NCBI GenBank assembly: GCA_027422505.1
Contig: JAPQWV010000018.1
Location: forward strand, 17,006,001-17,070,000
Length of the DNA stretch: 64,000 bases
Source of the DNA: Craterostigma plantagineum
Lineage: Eukaryota; Streptophyta; Magnoliopsida; Lamiales; Linderniaceae
Direction of reading: 5' to 3'
Shown here: positions 36,310 through 47,960 of the stretch, piece after piece
Position numbering within the stretch: the first letter of the stretch is position 1
Layout of the letters: the number at the start of each line of letters is the position of its first letter
Position numbers and translations under genes: made by a program
Notes under the pieces: generated by a model
Seen by the model: the letters and a program-made list of their open reading frames with translations, nothing else
Database searches by the model: none
What the model was told of the DNA's origin: nothing

Positions 36310-36978
36310 TATTCTGAGAATGTGTTAGGGTTTTGAAGAAGGTTGGAGAATTGTGAAAGAGAGAGGGACGATTCTATTCGCAAAGTGAGGATAATGATGA
36401 AAACTTCTCCAATTGAGTACGAAACTAAGTTTCTTTGAGCGGGATAAAGCGTGTCTTTGCATTAAATGCATTAGACGTCTTGTCGCTTAGCCTTCCTCTC
36501 ATATAGTGAGACTGCTGAGTAGCACAGGACTCGTTGTCAGTTTTTTTTGAAAAACTACTATGACGAGATGTGTGCAAGTGATGACGTGTATTAAATAAAA
36601 ACGATTTCGGTCAGTCATTGGTCAAGAAATGGAAAATATATCGGTACAGATACCGTTCTTATGAAAGGAAGTAACCGGTATCTCGAGACAAGAAAGTGAT
36701 CGGTTTAGAAGAAAATGACCGGTTTTTTAAAAAAATTATAACCGGTTTTATATATGAACACAGAAGATAGTTGACTCTACGAGGCTTATCCGAGAGTCAG
36801 TTTTGGACGAAACTGACACGAGTTATGTAGTATTGACCAATATGAAGAGAATGACTGTTTAAGAAAGAAGGCGTATTACGACCATCAGTTTGCACGGTTT
36901 GTTGTAGTGTCTAAGCAACCAGTTATATCAATCAATTTGATATAACAATGTTCACCCTGACTCTATGCTTAGGTTATT

Positions 36979-39900
36979 TTAAAATAAATCTAATAAACCT
37001 AAAGCATTTCGGAAGAAAAGGAACTTAGCTTCTGGCAGTGGCTTGGTTAGTATGTCAGCGACTTGTAAATCGGTTGAGATGTGTTCCAAGCGCACATCCT
37101 TTTTCAGCACATGATCTCGTATGAAGTGATGTCTTATCTCAATGTGCGTCGTCCTTGAATGAAATACCGGATTCTGTGTGAGGGCAATTGCACTCGTATT
37201 GTCACAGAATATTGGGGTATTGGTTTCTTTGATCCCATAGTCTTCCAGTTGATGCTGTATCCATATGATCTGTGAACAACAACTTCCAGCCGCCAAGTAC
37301 TCTGCTTCAGCTGTGGATGTGGCTATGGAGGTTTGTTTCTTGCTGAACCAAGATATTAGTCGGTCACCAAGAAACTGAGATGTTCCACTGGTGCTTCGTC
37401 GATCGATTTTGCAACCGGCATAGTCAGCATCGGTATATCCATGTAGCGACATACTTGAATCTTTGGGATACCATAGGCCAACATTGATGGTTCCTTTGAG
37501 ATACTTCAAGATACGCTTTGCAGCAGAGAAGTGGCTTTCTTTTGGATTAGACTGAAAATGGGCGCACAGACAGACGCTATACATAATGTCCGGTCTGCTG
37601 GCAGTTAGATAGAGTAGTATCCGATTAATCCCCTCTACTTGGTAACCTCAACTGGAGTTCCTTTCTCATCATTGTCTAATTTTATTGAAGAACTCATGGG
37701 CGTGGTTGCTTGAGAACAATTATCCATACCGAATCATTTGAGCAGCTCCTTCGTGTACTTGGCTTGATTTATAAATATGCCTTGCTCCAACTGCTTTACT
37801 TGAAGTCCAAGAAAGAAGGTAAGCTCACCCATCATGCTCATTTCAAACTGATCTTGCATCATTTTAGAAAACCGCTTGCATAGCTTGGCATCGGTTGAAC
37901 CGAAATGATGTCATCAACATAGATCTGAACAATTAGTAGATGATCTCCCTTTGTGAATCGAAATAATGTTTTGTCGACACCCCCAATGATGAAGTTGTGA
38001 TCAGTCAAGAATTTTGACAGCGTTTCGTACAAGGCTCTTAGTGCTTGCTTCAACCCATAGAGAGCTTTCTTCGAACGGTAGACATGATCAGGATGCTCAT
38101 GGCTTTCGAAATCGGGTGGTTGAGCAACATATACTTCCTCAGAAATTGTACCGTTCAGAAATGCACTTTTAACATCCATTTGAAATACCTTAAAATCCTT
38201 GTGAGCTGCGTATGCCAAGAATATACGAATGGCCTCGAGCCTCGCAACTGGTGCGAAAGTCTCATCATAATCAATTCCTTCTTCTTGCCTATAACCTTGA
38301 GCAACCAGCCTTGCCTTATTCCTAGTCACAAGTCCATCCTCATTTAACTTGTTCTTGAATACCCATTTCGTACCTATCACGGTTTGGTTTGGCCTAGGAA
38401 CAAGAGTCCAAACTTGATTTCGCTCAAACTGGTTCAGTTCTTCTTGCACGGCTTCTATCCAGTTGTCATCTTCGATAGCTTCATCGACCTTTGTTGGTTG
38501 AATCTGCGATATGAACGCATGACTGAATAGGTTTGGATTTGCCTGTCGCCTTGTTTTCATAGATGCAGTAGGGTCTCCTATGATCAATTGCTGGGGATGG
38601 TTCAGCTTCGTACGATTCCATTTGATCAGTTCCCCCTCAGTTGATTCCTCCGGTATTTCTTGAGTACCATTACTGGTTTCATTTTTTGGAACAACTTCAT
38701 GACCAGTGTTACTTGAACCGGTTGGTTCCACTGGTATTACAATGTTATCAGCATGGATACTAGTTTCCTCCACGACGGGTATTTCAGTAATTTCCAAGAC
38801 CGGTTGTTCCCGTTCTTCATCACTCTCGTCTTCAAGGTCAGACTTCTCCAGTTGACTACTTAAACGATTGATGTTACTGGGAGTTTGATCATCAGTTTCT
38901 GACTCTTCAAAGACTACGTGTGCTGATTCTTCAATAGATAGAGTTTTGGTGTTGAAGACTCGATAAGCTTTACTAACTGAGGAGTAACCAAGGAATATCC
39001 ATTTTTCTGCCCTTGCGTCGAAAGCCGAGAGTTGGTGTTTCCCATTGTTGTGGATGAAGCACTTGCTCCCAAATGTTTTGAAGTAGGCAACTGAAGGAAT
39101 ATTTTCGGTCCATACTTCGTATGGTGTTTTGCCCAGCTTCTTGCAAATCATGGACCGGTTCTGTGTATAACACGCAGTGTTAATGGCTTCTGCCCATAAC
39201 TTATGAGAAATGTCTGCATCTGCCAGCATTGTTCTGGCCGCTTCCTTGAGAGTTCTGTTTCTCCTTTCAGCAACTCTATTTTGCTGCGGTGTCCTGGCAG
39301 CAGATAACTCATGGCGTATACCATGGTTCTCAAGAAATTCGGTTAGCGTAAAATTCACAAATTCAGTACCTCGGTCACTCCGAATTCGATTTATGTTACC
39401 ATTTTGTTCATTTTCTATTTCTTTTGAAAAGTTTCATTAAACTGGCTGAAGTTTGGTCTTTGGATTTTAAGAACACAACCCAAGTAAACCTAGAAAAGTC
39501 ATCTACAAATACAAGGGTGTATTTGGCACCACCAAGACTGACCACCGGTATAGGTCCAAATATATCCATGTGGAGTAAGTCTAAGCACCGGTTTGACTCT
39601 ATATTCCCTTTACTCTTAAAAGTTGACCTAATTTGTTTAGTAGCTGACACGCTGTACAATGTTTATCTTTTGAGAACTTTAGATTGGGTAGACCTCTAAC
39701 GAGATTGTTATTCCTCAGAGTTGAAATAGTCTTAAAGTTTAAGTGACTGAGGCGTTTGTGCCACAACCAACTTTTGGAGTTATGAGCTATAAGACAAGTT
39801 TGAGTGGATTCCGATTGATCTCCCCACTGGACTCTATATGTTCCCCCGACTCTATGACCGGTTATCACTACTCGTTCCGTTTTATCGTTGACAAAACATT

Positions 39901-40181
39901 TATCTTTTTCGAAGGATATTAGAAAGTTATTTCTACATAACTGACTCACACTTATTAAGTTATAATGGAGGTTTCGTACTAGGTGTACATCCTTTAGGGT
40001 AAGGTTTTTGTGAGTAATCACTCCCTTCCCTATAGTTTTACCTTTACTGTTATCTCCAAAGGTATTTGTTGGTCCAGTATGCGACCTAAGCTTCTTCAGC
40101 AATCCTTCGTCTCCCGTCATATGTTGACAGCATTCACTGTCCAGATACCATACTGACCGGTTCAGCTCCTTGACATATTCC

Positions 40182-40215
<34 letters not shown>
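36979..40215 (-). pseudogene. Copia pol polyprotein, broken
   Basis: In minus-strand order: protease-like start WYLDSECCQHMTGD (family DSG motif altered to DSE); gag-pre-integrase HHCC zinc region (WHKRLSHLNFKT, CTAC); integrase core (LLHMDIFGP, FVDDFSRFTW, later [15 protein letters not shown] with the catalytic Glu); reverse transcriptase ([26 protein letters not shown]); and RNase H (GYTDADYAGC, TAEAEYLA, FCDNTSAI, ADILTKPLP). The reading frame changes at about 39600, 39400, 37860 and between 37860 and 37584. An (AT)n run has expanded just before the protease. No functional enzyme can be made. Confidence 0.9.
40185..40213. repeat. (AT)n tract at the pol start
   Basis: About 29 bp of alternating AT, translated on the minus strand as alternating Tyr-Ile. 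It looks like a later expansion in the dead element. Confidence 0.85.
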
Positions 40216-40219
<4 letters not shown>

Positions 40220-40775
40220 TTGGTACCCAGTTTTACTTGGGTCCGGAATAGATTAGATTCTTAAGTACCCAGATCTGAAAGACTTTGACAGTCCGATCAG
40301 TACGTGGGTTTACAAGATATTTAATATTTCTAGACCTAGTCACTTAAAGTCTAGGTCCCCTGTATTGTCTACCCCTGTTTCTATATTCAAAATTATATCC
40401 CTGATTCCCCTCTGTGTTCGTGCCTATTATATGTTGGTCTAATTTGTGAGGGATCTGTTCTTAACAGTCTCTTGTTTGACTGATTCACTCTCTCTGTCCT
40501 GATTGCGGGCTCAGGTATGTTGCTGGTATTGCTATCTTGTGAGGCACCAGCTGGGACAAACTTGATCCATCCAGTATTCTTTACGTGTGATGGAGATGCA
40601 CCTGACTTGGTGTCCTTAAACCCTAGCCCGGTCTTATCCCTGCTGTCCTTCAGGTTGCTTTGGATGCTTTCTGCTTTCTTCTTGGACTGATTCCAAGACT
40701 GAACGATGGTGTTTAATCTAGAGTCTTCAGATCTTAGTTGTACTATTTCTTTTCTAAGTTCCCTAGCCTCCTCAG

Positions 40776-41971
40776 TCAGAACCCTGTTTGACTGAGATCA
40801 CTATCGGTTTGTTCAACCGATGTTGCTTTGCCTTTTTGAAGAGCATGAAGTAGCTCTTCTTCGGTAAAGTCGTTAGAGGTAGGTTCACATACCTCATCCT
40901 CGATCATGTTTGCCATAAGACATTCATGAGTTTCCCGGTCACTGTCGGTATCTGACTCCTCGCTGTCTGATTCTTCAGAGTCTGAGTCATCCCAGGTTCT
41001 TCCGGTTTTGGCTACCAGTGCCTTTTGATACTTCTTGGACTTCGAACTGGTTTTCTCCTTTTCTTTCTTGGAGACTCGGCAATCAATGGCAAAATTCCCT
41101 TTCCTACCACATTTAAAACACGAAGCATCAGTTTTATCAGTTTTATTTTTCGAAAAACTTTTACCTTCCGAAGTATTGCTTCGGTTTTTCTTCATGAATT
41201 TTCCGAATCTTTTTTCAAAGAGCGCCATGACTTCGTCAGTTAGTTCCTCAGATGTTTTTGAGTTTGAAGTTTCTGGGGCTACGAGTGCTTTGACCGGTTG
41301 TTCGATAACTGTTTCTTCCATCCTTGTTTGTAGCTCGAACTCATAGGCCTTGAGATCAGTAAATAGATCGTGAACTTGTATCTTGCTGAGATCCTTCGAT
41401 TCTCTCATGGCCATGGTCTATACATCCCATTCTCGAGGAAGTGCCTTCATTACTTTGATGGCCACGTCTTGATTTTCCAGCGTTCTTCCAAGAGCGGTGA
41501 GATCGTTGATGATGTTCATGAACCGGCTCTCGAAATCGGTCATTGATTCCCCGGCTTTCATCTTTGCGCCATCGTATTTCTGAATGGCAACTATTAGCTT
41601 GTTTTCCCTTGTAGACTCATTCCCTTCACAGATTTGGCAGAGTTTCGTCCAGACCTCTTTTGCGTTTTTACACAGCAAGACTTGTCTGAAAGTTCTGGTA
41701 TCCAGTGTTTTGAACAGAATGTCTTTGGCTACGTTGTCCAGGTTTATCAGTTTCTTTTCAGCCTCTGTCCACTCACTTTTCACCTTTACAATCGTTTGTG
41801 GCTATGTCCCATCTTGCGTGTGTAGTGGGTTGATCTTTGTTAGCTCTGGAGGTCCATCCGTGATGACATCCCACATATCTCATTCTGGGCGGCTAGATGA
41901 GTCATCATTCGAACTTTCCATTCTATGAAGTTTTCTCGGGAGAACATCGACAACTTGCTTGACGTATTCAT
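40776..41971 (-). pseudogene. Copia gag, broken
   Basis: The frame starts near 41971 (FSRENFIEWKVRMM), shifts around 41870 (MWDVITDGPP), continues in UBN2-type gag (VWTKLCQICEGNE, SMTDFESRFMNIINDLTALG, ALPREWDV). It is cut by an in-frame TAG at about 41418, then resumes (TMAMRESKDL, HDLFTDLKAYEFEL). The nucleocapsid zinc knuckle reads CFKCGRKGNFAIDC, with the expected His replaced by Asn. An acidic Asp/Ser/Glu tail follows. It is disabled by stops, a frameshift and a lost zinc ligand. Confidence 0.87.
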
Positions 41972-41997
41972 TTTTCGGTTGATGATTGTGTAAACCC

Positions 41998-42009
41998 TCT
42001 CTAATACCA
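41998..42009 (-). other. Primer binding site (tRNA-Met type)
   Basis: Minus-strand TGGTATTAGAGA lies two bases inside the 5' LTR boundary. It differs by one base over its first 11 positions from TGGTATCAGAG, the complement of the initiator tRNA-Met 3' end used by most plant Copia elements. Confidence 0.75.
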
Positions 42010-42128
42010 CTTGTTAGGATCGGTAGATGCGTTTGGAGGGGGTGAATAAACGGTTGACTCTTTTCATTTTCTCTAGATCTTTAGTGCGGTAATTGATGTA
42101 CAATCAGTGACCGGTCAGTATTAGTGCG

Positions 42129-43241
42129 TGATGCGGACATAAATTAGGCAGGCGAAATAATGAGAATTAAGGAAATAGTTAGCTTATGATAATTATTAAG
42201 TGAACTTAGAGTTTCCTTGAAAAGTATAAGGTTAGATTATAAAGGGAGGCTTTAGGGACCTCCGAAAGCCTGCTGGGGACCTTCGACAGGCTTTAGGGAG
42301 CTAACAACAGGTGCTGGGGACCTGAGGAACTACATTGCAGCTCCCAAGGATGAACAAAGCTTCCCCAATACGCCACCAGTGAAAAGATATTATAAAAAGG
42401 GAATCCAATGAAAGGGCCACGTGTCCGATTGAGATAGGGCAGCACCACTGCAAAAGCTGCGACCACTGTTCACTGCAGACTATACGAAGCTGTCCTGACA
42501 GCCTATACTGTACACGAAAAGGCCCTATCAACAAGAATTCTGGGACGTAACACAGACCAGACTGCTTGTAGCTCCTGAGGCGATGGAATGCATCCCATCT
42601 CCAGGATTTCGGGGACCTACCTTCAGGCAATACCCAAGAGCTAGAGACGTACCTTCAGGCAATACCCCAAAAGCCTCCTATATAAAGGGGACTTCACCAT
42701 TTGCACAGACCATTCTCATTCCAACACTACTAAACGTCTATAAAATATTCTCTTTCTACAAATAACGTCCTTAAGTATTATAGCAGGTGTTCTTGATATA
42801 AAGAAGAGAGAGTGAGTTGTTTGAGTGTGTAATCATCAAAGTATAGTAAAAAGAGGTTTTAGAGCGCCCGTGGACGTAGGATCTGCAAAGATCTGAACCA
42901 CGTACATCTTGCGTTCTTTCTGTTTTACGTCCCCCTTTTATGTCCTTTGCAAACAAGCACGTCCCAATACGTCCCCAAGTACGTTCTACGTCCCCAATGT
43001 CCCAAACACTCCTCAACACGTCCCCGGCGTACCAAATATGCCACCAACAGGTCCCTATCACGTCCCAACAGGTCCCCAACGCCCCAAACAGATCCCCCAA
43101 TATCCTAAATACATCCCAACACGTCCCTTCCAATTCCTTTACAAATAAGCACCTTACGCACGTAACTTTATCGATTCTCCGGCTACATAAATTTCTTTAC
43201 CCACACATATAAATTTCTTTGATTGGGAGAGCCCCATATCA
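42129..43241. mobile_element. Solo LTR (1.1 kb) inserted in the Copia LTR
   Basis: Starts TGATGCGGAC and ends CCCCATATCA (TG...CA), flanked by the 5-bp duplication GTGCG (42124-42128 and 43242-43246). The empty site is visible in the left Copia LTR. On the plus strand a TATA-like CTATATAAAGGGG occurs near 42669. No internal coding region is present, so it is a recombination-derived solo LTR of an unidentified family. Confidence 0.87.
42950..43140 (+). repeat. Degenerate ACGTCCC minisatellite
   Basis: Short, diverged direct repeats of ACGTCCC(C)AA type in variable spacing, inside the solo LTR downstream of its TATA-like box. ORFs here are products of the repeat. Confidence 0.7.
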
Positions 43242-43397
43242 GTGCGGAACAGGGAATACTGAACGGTTGAAACCGATTAAGAAATGAATAACTTGTGTGT
43301 GTGCAAGACTGATTTGTTCTGGAAGTTCGGAGTTAAAATCTCCTACGTTTCCCCTTCTTCTTCGCAAGGAAGGTTCACTAGACTTCAGTTATACAAT

Positions 43398-43892
43398 TAG
43401 GGTTGTCAACAGGGCGGGTTCGGAGCGGGAACTAATCCCCGTCCCCGCCCCGCGAGGCAAACGGGGACGAAATCGTCCCCGTCCCCGCGGGGATCCCCGT
43501 CCCCGCGGGGATTCCCCGCCCCGTCAATATTTAAAAAAAAATTCAATTTTTATTATTTTAATATTATTTAAACTATATTTTAATATTAATTAAATTATTT
43601 AAACTATATTTTAATATTAATTAAATTATTTAAACTATATTTTAATCATATTTATATTATTTTAATATTATTCGAAGTATATTTTCATATTATTTATCTT
43701 ATAATAATATTAATTGAATATAATAATTATTATTTTAATTTCGGGGACGGGGCGGTGAACGGGGCAGGGATATCCGCGGGGAAAAATATTCCCCCGTCCC
43801 CGCCCCGCGGGGATAGAATAGCGCGGATTCCCCGTCCTATTCGGGGCGGATCCCCGCGGGGACGGGGAATCCCCGCCCCATTGACAACCCTA
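43398..43892. mobile_element. hAT-superfamily MITE, GC-rich ends
   Basis: Inverted ends TAGGGTTGTCAA and TTGACAACCCTA (perfect over 12 bp), flanked by the 8-bp duplication TATACAAT (43390-43397, 43893-43900). The left Copia LTR shows the uninterrupted target. Subterminal arrays of CCCCGCGGGG-type words surround an AT-rich core. No ORF is present. Confidence 0.92.
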
Positions 43893-44175
43893 TATACAAT
43901 ACAGTGAACAACCTACCCAGCTGCTCTTAGCTAAATCTAGTGAATACCTAGGCAGTTGTAAAATACAATCCACCTACTTCAACAGCTTTTTACAGTGCGT
44001 CGGAAATAAAGAACATAAACAGATCATTGCCAACCCCAACACCTCTTAAATTATGCACGGAAAAATAATTAACTTTTATGTAATTTCTAAATTGAATTAT
44101 TAACACGTGCACGTCACGTGGCATCCACATGGTACTTATCCGCTCATTCACTCGTATCCTCAGTCCTAACCGACC

Positions 44176-45658
44176 ATGACCATCTCCTCCCTCAACCACC
44201 ACCATTACCACCACTTCCCACCACCGCCGACCCACCGCCAGCCGCCCCTCCCCGCCGCCACCCGCCGCTCATTCCTCCTCTCCACGGCCACGACCGCCAC
44301 CCTCCCACCCTCCCTCTCATCGCCGACGCCGCCAAAACAACCCGACACCACCATCACCGACCGAGTCTACCTCGACTTCAGCCTCTGCCCATCCTACTTC
44401 CTAAATCGGACCCTGGGCGAATCGGATCTCACCCTCTGCTCCGAACCGGAACCCGTGGGTCGGATCGTCCTCGGACTCTACGGCAAATTCCTGCCCATCA
44501 CAGTCTCCAATTTCAAGGCCATGTGCGACGGCTCCTCGGACTCCTCTTACAGGGGCACTTTGGTCCAGAAAATATTCCCCGGCCAGTTCTTCGTCGCCGG
44601 CCGGCAGGGACGGCGGGATAAAGGCGAGGTGAAGCCGCCGGCGACTGGGCTGGTGAGGAACACAGAGACGGTCGATTCGCGGGCTTTTGCATTGGGCCAC
44701 TCTAAGCCCGGCCTGATTTCTCTTTGTCTTTCCGAGAACGACGACGATGAGGGCCTTAAGCTTAGGAGCGACTACCACAACGTGGAGTTCTTGATCACCA
44801 CCGGGCCCGGCCCGTGCCCTCAGCTCGACAATAAGAACATCGTTTTTGGGACGGTGATCGAAGGTAGCTAAGCTAAGCTCTATTCTTCGATCGTTTGAGG
44901 TCGATTTCTTCTGTTGCTGAATGACCGTTTCACCCAACAATTTTAGTTTCATGCAGGGTTAATTATTTGTTCAAGTATTAGACGTTAGAACCATAGATTT
45001 TGTCCAGAAATTGCTTAAATTTTAAAGCTGTAGTACGTACAACGTCACCCCTTAAGCTTGCTGCTGGAAATCTTAGTTATACAATGTCACTCTATAATTG
45101 GAAGCGAAATCTAGGTTCAGGCTTATAGTGTTTCTAAATTGTTATTGTCTGCAAAAATAGCATCTCTTCATTCATCGTCCCTCTAGTATTGTTACACTTC
45201 CTAAATTGTAGGAGCCAAAAAAAACAAACCAAGCTTCTTATATATGTTATATTTCCAACGTGTACCCTCGCGGCGTCTGGACTGGTTTCGTACCCAAGAC
45301 ATCTTTGATCACTGAATTCAGATACCATGTTTGTGGGTCAATCCACCTAAAAGCTTAAGCTTGTAGGAAGTGTGTATCAGAATATTTTTTTTTTAATTTC
45401 ATAGAAGATAATATTCCTTGACATAATCTGGTCATTTTGGCAGGGTTAGACGTCGTGAGGGGCATAGCTTCTATTCCTACGTACAAGCCCGGGGAAAGGA
45501 TCAAACAGTACAACGACTTTGCGGAGTTTTTAGGAGATGAGAGAGCAAAGACGGCTCGAAACATATGGGACAGGCCTCTTAAGACGCTCTATATAAGCGA
45601 CTGCGGTCAGATTCTCGCGATGACAAAACCGTCGGCGCTTTCTCCGTCTCTACCGTAA
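44176..45658 (+). CDS. CYP28: CYP28-type chloroplast cyclophilin (peptidyl-prolyl isomerase)
   Basis: Two exons, 44176-44863 and 45444-45658, join in phase across a GT-AG intron and encode 300 residues. The N-terminus is Pro/His/Ser/Thr-rich with a twin-arginine RRSFLL followed by Ala/Leu/Ser residues, consistent with a chloroplast plus Tat-type thylakoid-lumen signal. The cyclophilin-like region (~residues 55-290) carries the CYP28 hallmarks GRIVLGLYG, NFKAMCDGSS, KIFPGQFFVAGRQG, NVEFLITTGPGPCPQLD, FGTVIEGLDVV and DFAEFLGDERAKTARN. CYP28 is a divergent cyclophilin whose classical active-site residues are largely replaced, so isomerase activity is doubtful. The first ATG compatible with the frame was taken as start. 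The gene lies about 150 bp beyond the truncated Copia LTR, so its promoter may abut or include retroelement DNA. Confidence 0.92.
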
Positions 45659-46086
45659 ACCGCTGTGCATTTGTGTCTGTATATCTCTGGTTGTGAATAC
45701 GTAAAACCTTTGGGCGCATGCGTCTTTTGCTTCGTGGCAGTGTTACCTTAACGATTTCTTTGTTACTTTTTGGAGAAGTTGGATATCTATATTTCGAGAT
45801 TTGCTATGGTGCTCACCTACCGTTGAGCACTGTAAGCAAATCTCTCGATTTTGGGCTTTTCTTTTTCAGTATTCGATGCTTGCATCACCTTTACCTCCGT
45901 CGACCATCTCAGATATATTGTCACCTAAATCCCCCTCTCCGATACATTGATTTTTAAGAAAATTATCATGTAATAAAAAATTAGTGTTAGATACGACAAG
46001 TTGAAAGGTTGTTTGATTCAAAGGATACAATTCTCCCTTATTTCCAGTTGGCCTTGAGCTTCAGAACTGAACTTTAATTGTAGTTT
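45659..46086. other. CYP28 3' UTR and intergenic sequence
   Basis: No feature was recognised; the first part is presumably the CYP28 3' UTR. Confidence 0.4.
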
Positions 46087-46810
46087 TTTTTGGGAACAAT
46101 AGCTTTAATATCATACACAAAAGTACACGGGCTAAATAGCCCAAGAGGTCTCTCCAGTAATATCAACCTGGAAGAGAAAACAAGGCTAACACGGAGCATC
46201 AACCATCAAACACCCAAATACAACGAAAAAAGCTGATAGAAAACTAAGATTCACGATATAAAAACGCCGAGAACTAAAGAACATATCTCAAAAAGGCTGT
46301 TAAGCCTAATCCACGACACTCTTCATTTTTCTCGGACCGTTGACTACGAATCTTGCCTTTGTCGGAAATGGCTCCACAAAGGGAGAGGAGGGCTCCAACA
46401 AAGGGAGAAAGAGCTCCCGACCCGAAAGTCGGAAGACACAAGGTGGGTTAATGACAGCGACGGCGTGAGTGGATAAAAGGGAGCGGCGGCAACTGCAAAG
46501 GTGGATGGCGAAAGGCGGGGAACGGTAGCGCATCAAGCGGCAGGACGGCGGAGGCAGACGGAGAGAAAACACAATTTTTTTAAAACTAAAAAAGAGAAAC
46601 AAAGAAAAGAGATAAAAATAGTAAATGGGAGCTCCTCACCCCATTAGTGGAGGTGGAGGAGGGGAGGGGCGAATCCTGCGGCGGGTAGAATTTTGGGGTT
46701 TGGATAGAGAGAGAAAAATGAGAGAGAAGAGTTTCGCAACTTAATCGCAATTTCGCTTCAATTTTTCTTGATTTTCGTTGACAGTGTGGACTTTGAATGT
46801 TACACACAAA
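46087..46810 (-). repeat. Dispersed repeat, copy B
   Basis: In reverse orientation it shares with copy A (32000-32507) the GGAGCTxTTTCTCC and TTTGTGGAGCC words, the AAGAGTGTCGTGGATTAGGC block and TTCTTTAGTTCTCG. The 5' part (46480-46800) is purine- and pyrimidine-rich with Ser/Pro/Arg ORFs. Its other end (46087-46150) resembles a retroposon 3' end. Class unresolved. Confidence 0.45.
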
Positions 46811-46949
46811 TTATAAGTGTTAAAATCCATTTGAAACAGCATCATTTCATAGCTGACGTTGAGTGGGTATTAAGAAGTTGATGTGTAGTTTAACGGTCTT
46901 TATCAAATGAATTTGATGAGACGAAAAAATACTGTTAAAACAGTATTGA

Positions 46950-47960
46950 AAGAAGTATGATATCCCTCATGATTTAGATAAATTAGATCGTTGGACAATT
47001 CCTAGGATAGATTATAAAATAATCTACGAATTAGGAACTTTTGAGAAATTAGGCTTGAAACAGGTAGTTAAAACTACTGAGGAAACAATCTTTGAATAAC
47101 GAAGAGATGGTTATTTGACTTCTACGCAATAGAGACTTAGAAAAATATAGAATGAATCATAAGTTTATCCATATTGGGTTAGTTCAGGTAGCCTTTAAGC
47201 CTTTGACTTTAGTAGGATTACCAGAGAGTTTTATAGCAGCCCTTAGAGACGGTAGAAATCTCGACTGGAAACAATCCCTTAGGGAATAATTCAGTCTAGT
47301 CTTGCTCACGGCCCAGTTTATTTTAACGTCTATCCAAATCTCCAATTATCATTAACTGACGTCAATATTTTGGATGCTCTGACATTAAATGTCAAAACTC
47401 ACGTATATAATCACGCTACAGGTTCGCAAGTAATATGTATCTGTTATAGGATTTATTATAAGCCCCTATATACGCTTAATCCACAATGCAAAATCGTTGA
47501 TAAACCCATCAACGAAACTGTTCTCATAGAAACTAATTTTAGTAGATCTAATATTACAACTCGAAGATCTATAAAATGGGAAGAAATACAATTTCCAGAA
47601 AACTGGATAATCGAAAGAGCCGTGCCTCCTCAACCCAAAATTAAAAAACAATCTTACTCAAATAATACAAACAACCGATGGAACTGTTCAAATACGGACA
47701 AAATCAAAGAGCTATTCCTAAGTCTAGAATGACTAAATCAGCTTCTTCTCATTATCATATATCACCATGTGATTATCTGATAAGGTCTCCTTCTAGAGCT
47801 TCGACCTCTCAAATTAGGGAATCAAGAGAATCAACCTCTAGTGATTACTTTCAAAATAAAGTAGAAGAATTAAGAATTAATTCTGACAATATTGTTCACA
47901 GAGTTTTTAAAAATCAAGACGAGGAAATAACCGAGTCAGAAATGGATTTTTATGTTTAAT
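46950..47960 (+). pseudogene. Caulimovirid movement-protein relic
   Basis: Recognisable segments in shifting frames include IPHDLDKLDRW, FIHIGLVQVAFKPLTL, GPVYFNVYPNLQLSLTDVN, ILDALTLNVKTH and ICYRIYYKPLYTLNP, the conserved core of the caulimovirid 30K movement protein. Stop codons lie near 47097 and 47131 and a frameshift near 47285. The downstream stretch to 47960 is charged and unassigned. Confidence 0.7.

Larger units (their letters stand above)
32508..44022 (-). mobile_element. Degraded Copia retrotransposon with a third ORF
   Basis: The order on the minus strand is 5' LTR (right), tRNA-Met-type primer site, gag, protease, integrase, reverse transcriptase, RNase H, ORF3, polypurine tract, 3' LTR (left). 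Integrase before reverse transcriptase defines Copia. An extra ORF downstream of pol is a feature of the SIRE/Maximus group, to which this may belong. gag and pol carry stops and frameshifts, so the element is dead. The right LTR is split by a solo LTR and a hAT MITE and lacks its outer ~560 bp, so no flanking duplication can be shown. Confidence 0.88.
42012..44022 (-). repeat. Copia right (5') LTR, interrupted and truncated
   Basis: Three blocks match the left LTR in order: 42012-42128, 43242-43397 and 43893-44022. They are separated by a solo LTR and a hAT MITE. Homology stops after ATAAACAG, where the left LTR continues for about 560 bp more. The outer end is therefore deleted. Confidence 0.88.

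Noticed and set aside
41025..41346. Plus-strand Phe/Ser-rich ORFs opposite gag
   Set aside because: Antisense shadows of the Copia gag frame.
42909..43212. Pro/Thr/Ser-rich ORFs in two frames
   Set aside because: They arise from the ACGTCCC minisatellite in the solo LTR.
44118..44952. Long Pro/His/Arg-rich and antisense ORFs over the CYP28 first exon
   Set aside because: Shadow frames of a GC-rich exon; the CYP28 frame has clear homology and a correct splice.
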